Both the position numbers and the translations under genes were made by a program. DNA of 14,673 nt from an uncultured Campylobacter sp. (GTDB lineage Bacteria; Campylobacterota; Campylobacteria; Campylobacterales; Campylobacteraceae): positions 1 to 14,673 of the forward strand of contig CALCKS010000194.1 of assembly GCA_937965895.1 (NCBI GenBank), in the 5' to 3' direction. Below the pieces are notes generated by a model, which had not been told where the DNA came from, did not search any database, and saw only the letters and a list, made by a program, of their open reading frames with translations. Within the stretch, counting starts at the first letter, position 1. The number at the start of each line of letters is the position of its first letter. Positions 1 to 6,431 of this stretch are shown here, piece after piece.

Positions 1-16
1 AAGATTATCTTGTGTT

Positions 17-901
17 TCATTTTAAAATTTCCGGTTTTTCGCCGCTTAAAGTCAGCAAGAATTTATAAAGCGCGTGCGTCTGCTCGTCGCTTAGATCGTA
101 GTTTATGCGCATTTTAGCGATTATTTTTAGTGCCTCTTTTAGATCGGCCGCCTCGCCGCTATAAAGATACGGCGCGGTTTTTTCGATATTTCGAAGGCTG
201 GGTACTTTGTAGCGGCCGGTTTTGTTGCCGTCTGCGTCAAATTTTAGCTCGTAGTAGAGATTTGCGCCCATATTTGCGCCGCTATGGCAGTTTATGCAAC
301 CGATTGTTTTAAACAACTCAAATCCGCGCTTTTCCTCATCGTCAAAAACACTCTCGTCGCCGCCGATAAATTTATCAAATTTGGCATTTGGCGTGATGAG
401 GGCTTTTTCAAAATTTACCAGCGCATCGACGATACTTTCAAAGCTTACCCCATCCTCATAAAGCTCTTCAAATTTATTCCTATAAACGGAGTTTTGATTT
501 ACCTTTTGGACTAGAAATTTCGGCTCGCTAGCAAGCTGATTTTTACCGGTCAAGCTCTGTCTAACCTGCTCAGCTATATCCTTAACTTCGCCGTTTTTAA
601 AAAAGATAAAATTTAGCGCCGAGTTTAGCGCAGTTGGCGGGCTAATCTCATCGTCGGCGGAGATTTTTACGTTTTTTTTGCTCGTACCGCTTAAGTCCCA
701 GTAAAGGTTGTGGCATTTCTCGCAGGATAGTGTTCCACTCGGGCTTAGCGAGGCGTCGAAAAACAGCTCCTTGCCCAGTCTGGCTTTTTGTTCGTCAAAT
801 TTAGGCTGAGCGACCGGAGATAAAACGTGCGAAGCGGCGAAAGATTGAACGCAAAAGAAGTATAAAACGCACGAAAATATCTGCAAAAACGCTCGCGGCA
901 A
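17..901 (-). CDS. Di-haem cytochrome c peroxidase / MauG-family protein, periplasmic, divergent
   Basis: A 294-residue exported protein with an N-terminal signal peptide (about residues 1-23) and two c-type haem motifs, CEKCH at 60-64 and CINCH at 202-206. The framework LFFD..LS..GTLSC before haem 1 and VPSLRN..KTAPY at 233-245 is that of bacterial di-haem peroxidases, which reduce H2O2 with electrons from the respiratory chain. M264 lies where a haem-ligand Met is usual. It departs from the family elsewhere: the WDGR block after haem 1 reads KNGE (102-105), and the PYxHDG block reads PYLYSG (244-249). Peroxidase activity is therefore uncertain. The start is TTG at 899-901, supported by AGGA six bases upstream. 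It follows the methyltransferase gene by 43 bases but has its own perfect -10 box. Confidence 0.85.
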   Translation of the reverse strand: MPRAFLQIFSCVLYFFCVQSFAASHVLSPVAQPKFDEQKARLGKELFFDASLSPSGTLSCEKCHNLYWDLSGTSKKNVKISADDEISPPTALNSALNFIFFKNGEVKDIAEQVRQSLTGKNQLASEPKFLVQKVNQNSVYRNKFEELYEDGVSFESIVDALVNFEKALITPNAKFDKFIGGDESVFDDEEKRGFELFKTIGCINCHSGANMGANLYYELKFDADGNKTGRYKVPSLRNIEKTAPYLYSGEAADLKEALKIIAKMRINYDLSDEQTHALYKFLLTLSGEKPEILK

Positions 902-936
902 CTAAAATCCTTTTTAAATTTTAAATAAATAAAGCG

Positions 937-942
937 ATTATA
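937..942 (-). promoter_or_regulatory. -10 box of the di-haem peroxidase gene
   Basis: The minus strand reads TATAAT here, a perfect -10 hexamer, about 36 bases before the TTG start at 901 and just past the methyltransferase stop codon. No good -35 is visible, which is normal for Campylobacter sigma-70 promoters. It suggests independent transcription of the peroxidase gene. Confidence 0.5.
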
Positions 943-944
943 TC

Positions 945-1664
945 TTAAAAAACTAAAAGCTTCATTGAAGAGACGATTTTTTCCGTCACGTAGCCATCCT
1001 GCGCGATGCTTTCTAGCCGCGATCTGACCGCATTTTCATCGTGCGTAAAATTTGCGATTTGTAAATGCCAAAGCGCGTTTTGCGTCATCTCTTCAAGCGT
1101 GCGTTTTTGCTCGCGAGACTCCTCGAGCACGCAGGAGTTAAAAGCGATATTTTCGCGGCGCAAGTACTCTTCGAAAAAATTTGCCTTTTCTTTAAAGCAC
1201 CCTCTCTGCGAGCCCTCGTAAAAAAGCTCCAAAACGCTTGAATACCGCGGTTTATTCCACCAAAGATAGACCCTTTTTTCGCCCAAATTTATAAATTTAC
1301 TAAAATCCTCCTCATCCGCGATCGCAGGACTCATCGTGCTAAAAGCCACGTCGTAAACGCGGTTTGGATTAAAGCTTTTAAAATCGCTTTGAACAGCGGT
1401 TAAATTTGAAATATTAAATTTAGCCGCGTCTTCGAGCATGACTTTGAGCATCTCGCCCGAGATATCCATGCCGGTTATCTCGCGGCAAATTTGCGCCAAA
1501 AACAGCGTATGCACGCCCGTGCCGCAGCCTATATCAACGACGCTTTTGTTCTCAAATTTGACGCCAAACTCGGCGATTTTAGCGTATAGCCCTCTATGAA
1601 AAACGCTTGGTTCACCCGTAAATCTCGTATAGCTCGACGCCTTTTTATCCCACATCTCTTTCAT
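945..1664 (-). CDS. Class I SAM-dependent methyltransferase
   Basis: A 239-residue cytoplasmic protein with a Rossmann-fold SAM site. Motif I is VVDIGCGTG at 42-50, the acidic residue ending strand 2 is D67 in the GMDIS block, and motif II carries D94. This matches the Methyltransf_11/25 group of class I enzymes. The C-terminal half (about 120-239) has no motif that I can tie to a substrate, though WWNKPRY at about 135-141 is distinctive. No signal peptide or membrane segment is seen. The start is ATG at 1662-1664, with AAAGG eight bases upstream on the minus strand. It is divergent from the thioesterase gene across 51 bases. The substrate is unknown: a small molecule is more likely than RNA or DNA because no nucleic-acid-binding domain is present. 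Confidence 0.85.
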   Translation of the reverse strand: MKEMWDKKASSYTRFTGEPSVFHRGLYAKIAEFGVKFENKSVVDIGCGTGVHTLFLAQICREITGMDISGEMLKVMLEDAAKFNISNLTAVQSDFKSFNPNRVYDVAFSTMSPAIADEEDFSKFINLGEKRVYLWWNKPRYSSVLELFYEGSQRGCFKEKANFFEEYLRRENIAFNSCVLEESREQKRTLEEMTQNALWHLQIANFTHDENAVRSRLESIAQDGYVTEKIVSSMKLLVF

Positions 1665-1687
1665 TTTGTTTGCCTTTAAATTTTTGC

Positions 1688-1697
1688 TACAATTTTA
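1688..1697. promoter_or_regulatory. Overlapping divergent -10 boxes (methyltransferase / thioesterase)
   Basis: The plus strand has TACAAT at 1688-1693 preceded by TG one base upstream, an extended -10 placed about 22 bases before the thioesterase start. The minus strand has TAAAAT (plus-strand ATTTTA, 1692-1697) about 28 bases before the methyltransferase start. The near-palindrome spanning 1686-1699 explains how both strands carry a -10. The two promoters overlap, so they probably compete. Confidence 0.5.
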
Positions 1698-1715
1698 GCG
1701 TTTTTAGGAGCGAAA

Positions 1716-2111
1716 ATGAAAATTTTTTACTACGAATTTATCGTGGGCGAGGATGCCATCGACGTGAATCATCACGCAAACAACGCTCACTACGTCATCT
1801 GGATGCAAGAAGCGGCCAATGCACACTCAAACGCCGTGGGCGACCTCATCGAGACCAATCTCGCGCAAAATCGCACATGGATGGTGCGCAGGCACGAGAT
1901 CGACTATCTGGGGCAGCTGTTTTTGGGCGATAAAGTGAGTGTGAAAACATGGACGCAGCCCGAAAAAAGAAGCTGCTCTAAGCGTTTTTACGAGTTTAGC
2001 AAGGACGGCGTACCTGTCGCTAGCGCGGTGACGACTTACGTGTTTTTTGATCTTGCGCGCGGTCGTCCGATCGCGATACCGCCGGAGATTGCAAAGCTTT
2101 ACGAGGATTAG
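1716..2111 (+). CDS. Acyl-CoA thioesterase, 4HBT hot-dog fold
   Basis: A 131-residue single-domain protein of the 4-hydroxybenzoyl-CoA thioesterase superfamily, which hydrolyses acyl-CoA or acyl-ACP thioesters in the cytoplasm. The N-terminal signature is IDVNHHANNAHYVIWMQEA (15-33). It corresponds to the family's D-x-N/G-H-x-N-N-x-x-Y-x-x-W active-site helix, with D16 the likely catalytic acid. The length is typical for the fold. The central strands (VRRHEIDYLGQLFLGDKV, 57-74) and the closing strand TTYVFFDLARGRPIAIP also fit. The start is ATG, with AGGAG five bases upstream. It stands alone, convergent with the Fur-family gene, and nothing nearby fixes its acyl substrate. Confidence 0.85.
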   Translation: MKIFYYEFIVGEDAIDVNHHANNAHYVIWMQEAANAHSNAVGDLIETNLAQNRTWMVRRHEIDYLGQLFLGDKVSVKTWTQPEKRSCSKRFYEFSKDGVPVASAVTTYVFFDLARGRPIAIPPEIAKLYED

Positions 2112-2125
2112 TTTTAAATCACCCG

Positions 2126-2152
2126 CGTCAAATTTGAGTTTTAAATTTGACG
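2126..2152. repeat. AAATTTGAC hairpin between convergent genes
   Basis: A perfect 10-base inverted repeat, CGTCAAATTT / AAATTTGACG, with a 7-base loop. It lies in the 127-base gap between the thioesterase gene and the convergent regulator. There is no run of T after it on either strand, so it is at best a weak terminator. The rest of the gap (2153-2238) has further imperfect AAATTTG repeats and no gene. Confidence 0.5.
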
Positions 2153-2238
2153 AAACTAATCGCTTTAAATTTGTGGCGAAATTTGCTCGGCAAGCAGATT
2201 TAAGCTGCAAAATTTGCCGTCAAATTTAAGCGAAAAAT

Positions 2239-2613
2239 TTAAAAGCACTCGTCGCAAACACCCTTAACCAAGACGCTTTTAACGTGATTTTGTTTTAGGC
2301 GTGGCATGTCGATATTTGTCATCTTGTGGCAGACGTCGCAGACGAAATACGCCTTTGCTCCGCTTTCAAGCTCATAGAAATTCTTGCGGTTATTTTCGCT
2401 TTTTAGCACGATGCCCTTAGCTTCAAAAAGGTCCATACAGCGGTAAAACGTGGTTTTGTTCGCATCGATTTGGGCTAAAATTTCATCATAGCTAAGCGGT
2501 GCGGCGGCGGCGTGTAAAATGTGTAAAATCTCAAGTCTAAGCGGAGTGATTTTGATATCATTTCTCGTTAAAAGCTCCTCAAAACCGGCTTTTTCTTCCA
2601 AATTTTCGTCCAT
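2239..2613 (-). CDS. zur: Fur-family metal regulator, probable Zur (short form)
   Basis: A 124-residue DNA-binding repressor of the Fur superfamily. The winged-helix domain covers about 15-80, with ITPLRLEIL (22-30) and the recognition region NKTTFYR (52-58). Two CxxC pairs, C92/C95 and C120/C123, would hold the structural zinc. It is smaller than usual (Fur and Zur are commonly about 140-170 residues). It ends straight after the second Cys pair, and the spacing between the pairs is short. The HHxH block that precedes the first CxxC in Fur is replaced by AKAY (86-89), so the sensing site must use other residues. The Zur assignment rests mainly on divergence from znuA across a shared palindrome. 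Fur or PerR is less likely. The ATG start has GGAGG six bases upstream. Confidence 0.75.
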   Translation of the reverse strand: MDENLEEKAGFEELLTRNDIKITPLRLEILHILHAAAAPLSYDEILAQIDANKTTFYRCMDLFEAKGIVLKSENNRKNFYELESGAKAYFVCDVCHKMTNIDMPRLKQNHVKSVLVKGVCDECF

Positions 2614-2640
2614 ATTTTTCCTCCGCGTTAAGAATTTTAA

Positions 2641-2651
2641 GGTATTATACC
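2641..2651. promoter_or_regulatory. -10 region of the regulator gene inside a small palindrome
   Basis: GGTATTATACC is a perfect 5-1-5 palindrome. On the minus strand it contains TATAAT (plus positions 2644-2649), a perfect -10 about 31 bases before the regulator start codon. The palindrome may be only a by-product of the -10, or a second weak operator half. Confidence 0.5.
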
Positions 2652-2668
2652 CTGAGTAAAATTAATTT

Positions 2669-2681
2669 GCAACTAAGTTGC
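2669..2681. promoter_or_regulatory. Candidate Zur operator shared by zur and znuA
   Basis: GCAACTAAGTTGC is a perfect palindrome with 6-base arms and one central base. It lies between the two divergent -10 boxes (minus strand 2644-2649, plus strand 2688-2693). It overlaps the place where the -35 element of each promoter would be. A repressor bound here would block both promoters, the usual design for a zinc regulator that controls its own gene and the Znu transporter. The link to Zur is inferred from position; I have not compared it with proven Campylobacter Zur sites. Confidence 0.55.
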
Positions 2682-2687
2682 TTTTGA

Positions 2688-2693
2688 TATAAT
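2688..2693 (+). promoter_or_regulatory. -10 box of the znu operon
   Basis: A perfect TATAAT. It predicts a transcript start near 2700 and a leader of about 26 bases before the znuA ATG at 2726, which has AAAGGA five bases upstream. The candidate Zur operator ends seven bases before it. Confidence 0.6.
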
Positions 2694-2725
2694 TTCGCCC
2701 AAATTTTAACACGGAAAGGATAAAA

Positions 2726-3652
2726 ATGAGAAAAATTTTCGCGTTTTTATGTTTGGGCTTAGTCGCGCTATACGCCAAAGGACAAGTTAGCGTCAGTATT
2801 TTGCCGCAGGAGTATTTCGTCAAGCAAATCGCGGGCGACGCGGTCGAGGTAAACGTGATGGTGGGCAAGGGAGCCGATCCGCACACATACGAACCAAAGC
2901 CGAAACAAATGACCGCGCTTGAAAAAAGCGACCTTTATTTTGCTATCGGGATCGAGTTTGAGGAGGCTTGGCTGCCGAAATTTCAAAAATCATATCCAAA
3001 CCTTAAAATCGTAAAAACCGACGCGGGCGTGGAAAAGATCAAATTTGAAGGCCATCACGAACACGGCGAACACGATCATCACCATGACGCCAAGCACGAG
3101 CACGCAGACCACGAGCATAAACACGAACACGCAGGCCACGATCATCACGATCACGAGCATCACCACGGCGAATTTGACCCACACATCTGGCTAGATCCCG
3201 TTTTGGTAAAGATCCAAGCTAAAAACATCGCCGCTGCGCTAATCGAAAAATATCCTGAGAACAAGGCGCTTTTTGAGGCGAATTTGGCTAAATTTGAAGC
3301 TAAGCTTGACGAGCTTGACGGATTTATCAAAAGCACTCTAGCAAACGTCAAAAACCGCGAATTTATCGTATATCACCCGTCTTGGGGCTACTTTGCTAAG
3401 CGCTACGATCTAGAGCAAATCGCGATCGAAGTAGAGGGCAAGGAGCCAAAACCCGCCCAGCTAAAAGAGCTCATCGAGGAAGCAAAAGAGCACGGCGTGA
3501 AGGTCATTTTCGTCGCTCCGCAGTTTTCTAAAAAAGCCGCGCAAACTGTCGCTAAAGAAAGCGGCGCTAGCGTCGTAGAGATCGATCAGCTGCCGCTTGA
3601 TTGGGATGCCGAGCTACGCAAAACGGCGCAAATTTTCGCAAAGAGCCTATAA
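2726..3652 (+). CDS. znuA: Zinc ABC transporter, periplasmic zinc-binding protein ZnuA
   Basis: A 308-residue cluster A-I (TroA/ZnuA) solute-binding protein that captures Zn2+ in the periplasm and hands it to the ZnuBC channel. A signal peptide covers about 1-18. Metal ligands are recognisable: H53 in GADPHTYEP, H153 in FDPHIWLDP, H217 in YHPSWGYF and D287 in VEIDQLPLD. Between the first two ligands, residues 110-148 form a loop with 20 His in 39 residues mixed with Asp and Glu. This is the zinc-gathering loop typical of ZnuA as opposed to manganese-binding relatives. It is the first gene of the operon, transcribed from the TATAAT at 2688. Its TAA stop directly abuts the ATG of the next gene, so translation is probably coupled. 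Confidence 0.93.
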   Translation: MRKIFAFLCLGLVALYAKGQVSVSILPQEYFVKQIAGDAVEVNVMVGKGADPHTYEPKPKQMTALEKSDLYFAIGIEFEEAWLPKFQKSYPNLKIVKTDAGVEKIKFEGHHEHGEHDHHHDAKHEHADHEHKHEHAGHDHHDHEHHHGEFDPHIWLDPVLVKIQAKNIAAALIEKYPENKALFEANLAKFEAKLDELDGFIKSTLANVKNREFIVYHPSWGYFAKRYDLEQIAIEVEGKEPKPAQLKELIEEAKEHGVKVIFVAPQFSKKAAQTVAKESGASVVEIDQLPLDWDAELRKTAQIFAKSL

Positions 3653-5218
3653 ATGAAATTTGGACGCATACTCGCTATTTTCGCGCTTTTTGCGTCCTTT
3701 TTTAGCTTTGCGCACGCCTGCGCTCTGTGCTCGCTTTACACTCCGACCGCGCATGCCGACATTAAATTTAACCTGCAAGGCGACATGATAAAAACAGCCG
3801 TCGTAACATGGACGTTTTCTGAAAATTTCACCGAACTAACGCTACAAAGCTACGACGAAAATGCCGACAAAGCGCTTAGCAAAAACGAAGCGTGGAAGGT
3901 GCAAAAATCCCTGCTCGACTACATCGTGCCGCGCGGATATCTAACTAGCGTGGGTTACTACGACGGCGCGGGCGAGACCGTAAACCTGCATACCAAAACG
4001 CTCTCGCAGCGGGTTTATCTGGATGGGGGCAGGCTAAATTTCGAGTATATTTTAGAGCTAAATTTAGCGGTCAAGGACGGCCGCGTCGTCACGGTCGAGG
4101 TTTTTGACCACGAGGGATTTTTTAACTTTAAAATAAGCTCGCCCCAGCCCTACGCACTCACGGATAAAATTTATCTCGTGCCAAACGTAAATTTGAGTAC
4201 GGCATTTTTTGAGATGACCTCAAAAGCGCCTAAAATAGAGCCTGCAAAGCCCGAGCTTAGCTCGCTGGTTAAGCCAAAAAATAAGCAAAATTTAGAACAA
4301 ATAGACGCCGAGGATAGGGCGAAATTTGACTCCGTTTCGGGTATGAGCCTTCAGTTTTTAGAGCGCTTAAAAGAGCTCATCAAGATAAACAGCGCCGAGC
4401 TAAACGCGCTAAATTTCGCCTTGCTAGCCGCGGTCAGCTTTTTTTACGGATTTTTGCACGCAGCTGGCCCTGGGCATGCTAAGATGCTAACGGCTAGCTA
4501 CTTCGTCGCAAACGGCGGCAGCTACTCGCGCGCGCTGGTTTTTGCGATGAAGGTCGGATTCGCGCACGTTACGGGAGCGTTTTTGCTCGTGCTTTTTAGC
4601 TACGTTTTTTTAAACGCGTTTTTGACGGACAAGGTCAGCGACATAGCGGGCGCGATGACGAAAATCTCGGCCGTAGCGATCGTTTGCGTGAGTCTTTATA
4701 TGATCTACGCTAAGCTTAAAAAAACGGCGCTAAAGCCTAAATTTAGCTTTGCCGCCGCGCCTGTCTCGAGTGAAAAAGGCGCAAATGGAGCGAGTAAAAT
4801 TTTTAGCTCAAATTTAAACTCCGCGTCAAATTTGAGCGTAAAATCGGTCAAATTTAGCCCCGCTGTCCACGAGAGCGAGTGCGGCTGCGCGGCCTGCAAG
4901 GCCTCTAATGAGGCGCCAAAAACGGCTAGCGAGTGGCTCGTTGTGCTAGCTGGCTCTCTCGTTCCGTGTCCTGGTACGCTGCTAGTTTTCGTGCTGGCCT
5001 TTAGCTTAAACAGCTATGCGGCGGGGCTTGCTAGCGGCCTGTTTATGGGGCTTGGCATGGGCGCGGTGATATTTTTAGCGGCCGTTTGCGGCTTTAAGCT
5101 AAAGGGCGCGGTGAGATTCCGCGCGCTGCGGACTTGCTGCGAGTTTGTCGCGCTTTTGGTTATGCTTGGGCTTGGCGTTTTTATGTTTTATATTTCGGGT
5201 AAAGTGAGCGTTTTATGA
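3653..5218 (+). CDS. DUF1007-NicO fusion, divalent metal permease within the znu operon
   Basis: A 521-residue membrane protein. After a signal peptide (about 1-21), the new N-terminus has a Cys/His cluster (H21, C23, C26, H34) and a periplasmic DUF1007 domain to about 190. A linker (190-250) follows. The NicO (RcnA/HoxN-like) permease then has about six membrane segments: HAAGPGHAK at 269-277 is the family metal motif, and VPCPGTLLV begins the second half. Between the halves is a long loop (about 346-425) carrying a CGCAAC cluster (410-415) where RcnA-type proteins have a His-rich stretch. DUF1007 is often encoded beside NicO genes. NicO members move Ni, Co or Zn, by export or import. Its place inside a Znu operon suggests zinc, but substrate and direction are not shown by the sequence. 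Confidence 0.85.
   Translation: MKFGRILAIFALFASFFSFAHACALCSLYTPTAHADIKFNLQGDMIKTAVVTWTFSENFTELTLQSYDENADKALSKNEAWKVQKSLLDYIVPRGYLTSVGYYDGAGETVNLHTKTLSQRVYLDGGRLNFEYILELNLAVKDGRVVTVEVFDHEGFFNFKISSPQPYALTDKIYLVPNVNLSTAFFEMTSKAPKIEPAKPELSSLVKPKNKQNLEQIDAEDRAKFDSVSGMSLQFLERLKELIKINSAELNALNFALLAAVSFFYGFLHAAGPGHAKMLTASYFVANGGSYSRALVFAMKVGFAHVTGAFLLVLFSYVFLNAFLTDKVSDIAGAMTKISAVAIVCVSLYMIYAKLKKTALKPKFSFAAAPVSSEKGANGASKIFSSNLNSASNLSVKSVKFSPAVHESECGCAACKASNEAPKTASEWLVVLAGSLVPCPGTLLVFVLAFSLNSYAAGLASGLFMGLGMGAVIFLAAVCGFKLKGAVRFRALRTCCEFVALLVMLGLGVFMFYISGKVSVL
4806..4837. repeat. AAATTT inverted repeat inside the NicO coding loop
   Basis: GCTCAAATTT / AAATTTGAGC is a perfect 10-base inverted repeat with a 12-base spacer. 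It is followed by another TCAAATTTAG at 4849-4858. It is the same motif as in the intergenic hairpins, but here it encodes part of the poorly ordered Ser/Asn/Lys-rich loop of the permease. Confidence 0.5.
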
Positions 5219-5970
5219 GCGACATTTCGGTGCGAAATTTGAGCTTTGGTTACGATGAAAACCTCGTGTTTGACGGTATAAATTTAGAATACGACTGCAA
5301 GGATTTTCTAGCCGTCATCGGCCCAAACGGCGGCGGCAAAAGCACGCTTTTAAAGCTGATGTTAGGGCTAAACAAGCCAAGCGGCGGAACGATCGAGGTA
5401 TTCGGTCAGGAGCCCGCTAGCGTGAGCAAGGCCGTAGGCTACGTCCCGCAAAATATCCCGATAAATCAGAGCTTCCCGATGCGCGTGCTCGAGGTGGTTT
5501 TGATGGGGCGGATAGATAAAAAGCTGTTTGGATTTTACGGCAAGGACGACAAGATAGAGGCCGAGGCGGCGTTGGAGCGCGTCGGAATGGGCGAATTTAT
5601 GCGGCGAAAGATCGGCAACCTAAGCGGCGGACAGCGCCAACGCGTCTATATCGCGCGCGCGCTTTGTGCAAAGGCAAAGATTTTGATGCTAGACGAACCA
5701 ACCGCCAGTATCGATACGAAAGGCCAAGCCGACGTTTATAAGCTGTTAAAGCAGATAAATGCTGAAGGTACGGGTGTCGTGCTCATCAGCCACGACGTAA
5801 ATTTGACGCTAAATTTCGCCACCAAGGTCGCCTACGTCAATCACGATCTTTTCATGCACGAGATCTCGAACGGCTCCAAGCAGGATTTTATCGAGCATTT
5901 GGCGAGAGATCATAGGCATTTTTGCGATGTGGAGGTGGCGCTCAAGGAATGTGGCTGCGGACATCGTTAG
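5215..5970 (+). CDS. znuC: Zinc ABC transporter ATPase ZnuC
   Basis: A 251-residue ABC ATPase that powers zinc import through ZnuB. All nucleotide-binding motifs are intact: Walker A GPNGGGKST (36-44), signature LSGGQRQR (136-143), Walker B ILMLDEPT with D160/E161, and the H-loop H193 in ISHDVN. The sequence fits the metal-ABC (ZnuC/MntB) group. The last 25 residues form a tail rich in His and Cys (HRHFCD..ECGCGHR), which could bind metal. The ATG overlaps the stop of the preceding gene by four bases (ATGA), showing tight coupling to the DUF1007-NicO gene. Its expected partner znuB lies 563 bases downstream rather than adjacent. Confidence 0.92.
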   Translation: MSDISVRNLSFGYDENLVFDGINLEYDCKDFLAVIGPNGGGKSTLLKLMLGLNKPSGGTIEVFGQEPASVSKAVGYVPQNIPINQSFPMRVLEVVLMGRIDKKLFGFYGKDDKIEAEAALERVGMGEFMRRKIGNLSGGQRQRVYIARALCAKAKILMLDEPTASIDTKGQADVYKLLKQINAEGTGVVLISHDVNLTLNFATKVAYVNHDLFMHEISNGSKQDFIEHLARDHRHFCDVEVALKECGCGHR

Positions 5971-6011
5971 GGGATTTGCGGCTTGTCTTTTGAGCGCTTT
6001 TTACGGAGCTT

Positions 6012-6062
6012 GATAAAATTTAGCTCGGCAGACTGCATGTCTAGCCTACGCTAAATTTTATC
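6012..6062. repeat. Long hairpin downstream of znuC
   Basis: GATAAAATTTAGC (6012-6024) pairs perfectly with GCTAAATTTTATC (6050-6062). The 25 bases between can pair further (GGC/GCC, AGAC/GTCT around a TGCAT loop). It starts 41 bases after the znuC stop. There is no T-run after it on the plus strand, so it looks more like an mRNA-stabilising or processing structure than an intrinsic terminator. Confidence 0.55.
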
Positions 6063-6254
6063 TGCACAACCCCAAAAATCATCTCAAAATACTTCGCCTT
6101 GACTCTTTGCGTTCAAATTTGAAGTCAAATTTGCAAATTTGGGTCACCGAGACCCGTACCCTGAAAATGTCAAATTTACATTTTCGGCGCGACAGCGCCA
6201 AATAAACCTGCACGCAGTGCAGCAACCTCTCACGTGCAGTGGGGTTGGAGTGGG

Positions 6255-6308
6255 TTTGGGAGAGGAAGGGGCGACGCTTCGTAAGTAGAACCCCCTTCCT
6301 CTCCCAAA
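6255..6308. repeat. 17-base-pair perfect hairpin with G/A-rich arm
   Basis: TTTGGGAGAGGAAGGGG (6255-6271) pairs with 6292-6308 without mismatch, leaving a loop of about 20 bases. This is the most stable structure in the znuC-znuB gap. The AAAGAAAAAG run after it does not make a plus-strand terminator. Confidence 0.6.
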
Positions 6309-6395
6309 GAAAAGAAAAAGGGAGCTCTTTTGCTTCAGCTACGCTTCGCAACTGCAAAGCAGAGCGTAATTCAAGCCCCCACCCCCTTTACAATA

Positions 6396-6431
6396 AAGTA
6401 AAAAACAACCTTAAATGGTTGTTTTTTACTT
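6396..6431. terminator. Bidirectional intrinsic terminator-like hairpin before znuB
   Basis: A perfect 15-base inverted repeat with a 6-base loop (TTAAAT). Its inner part, ACAACC/GGTTGT, is preceded by an A-run and followed by six T on the plus strand. This is the layout of an intrinsic terminator working in both directions, although the core is only modestly GC-rich. If active, it would uncouple znuB from the upstream znu genes. Confidence 0.5.

Noticed and set aside
1827..2210. 127-codon minus-strand frame over the thioesterase gene
   Set aside because: It overlaps a clear hot-dog thioesterase on the other strand and has no recognisable domain.
3053..3169. CAC/CAT-rich stretch considered as a DNA repeat array or CRISPR-like structure
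   Set aside because: It stays in frame with znuA, has no regular repeat-spacer spacing, and codes for a known type of His loop.
2990..3184. Val/Met-rich open frame antisense to the ZnuA His loop
   Set aside because: Repeated CAC/CAT codons read backwards give GTG/ATG, so the composition is an artefact of the His-rich loop.
6079..6357. Open frame of 92 codons on the minus strand in the znuC-znuB gap
   Set aside because: It runs through several perfect hairpins and AAATTTG repeats, has no ribosome site, and its peptide has no domain-like pattern. Better explained as a by-product of the structured element.
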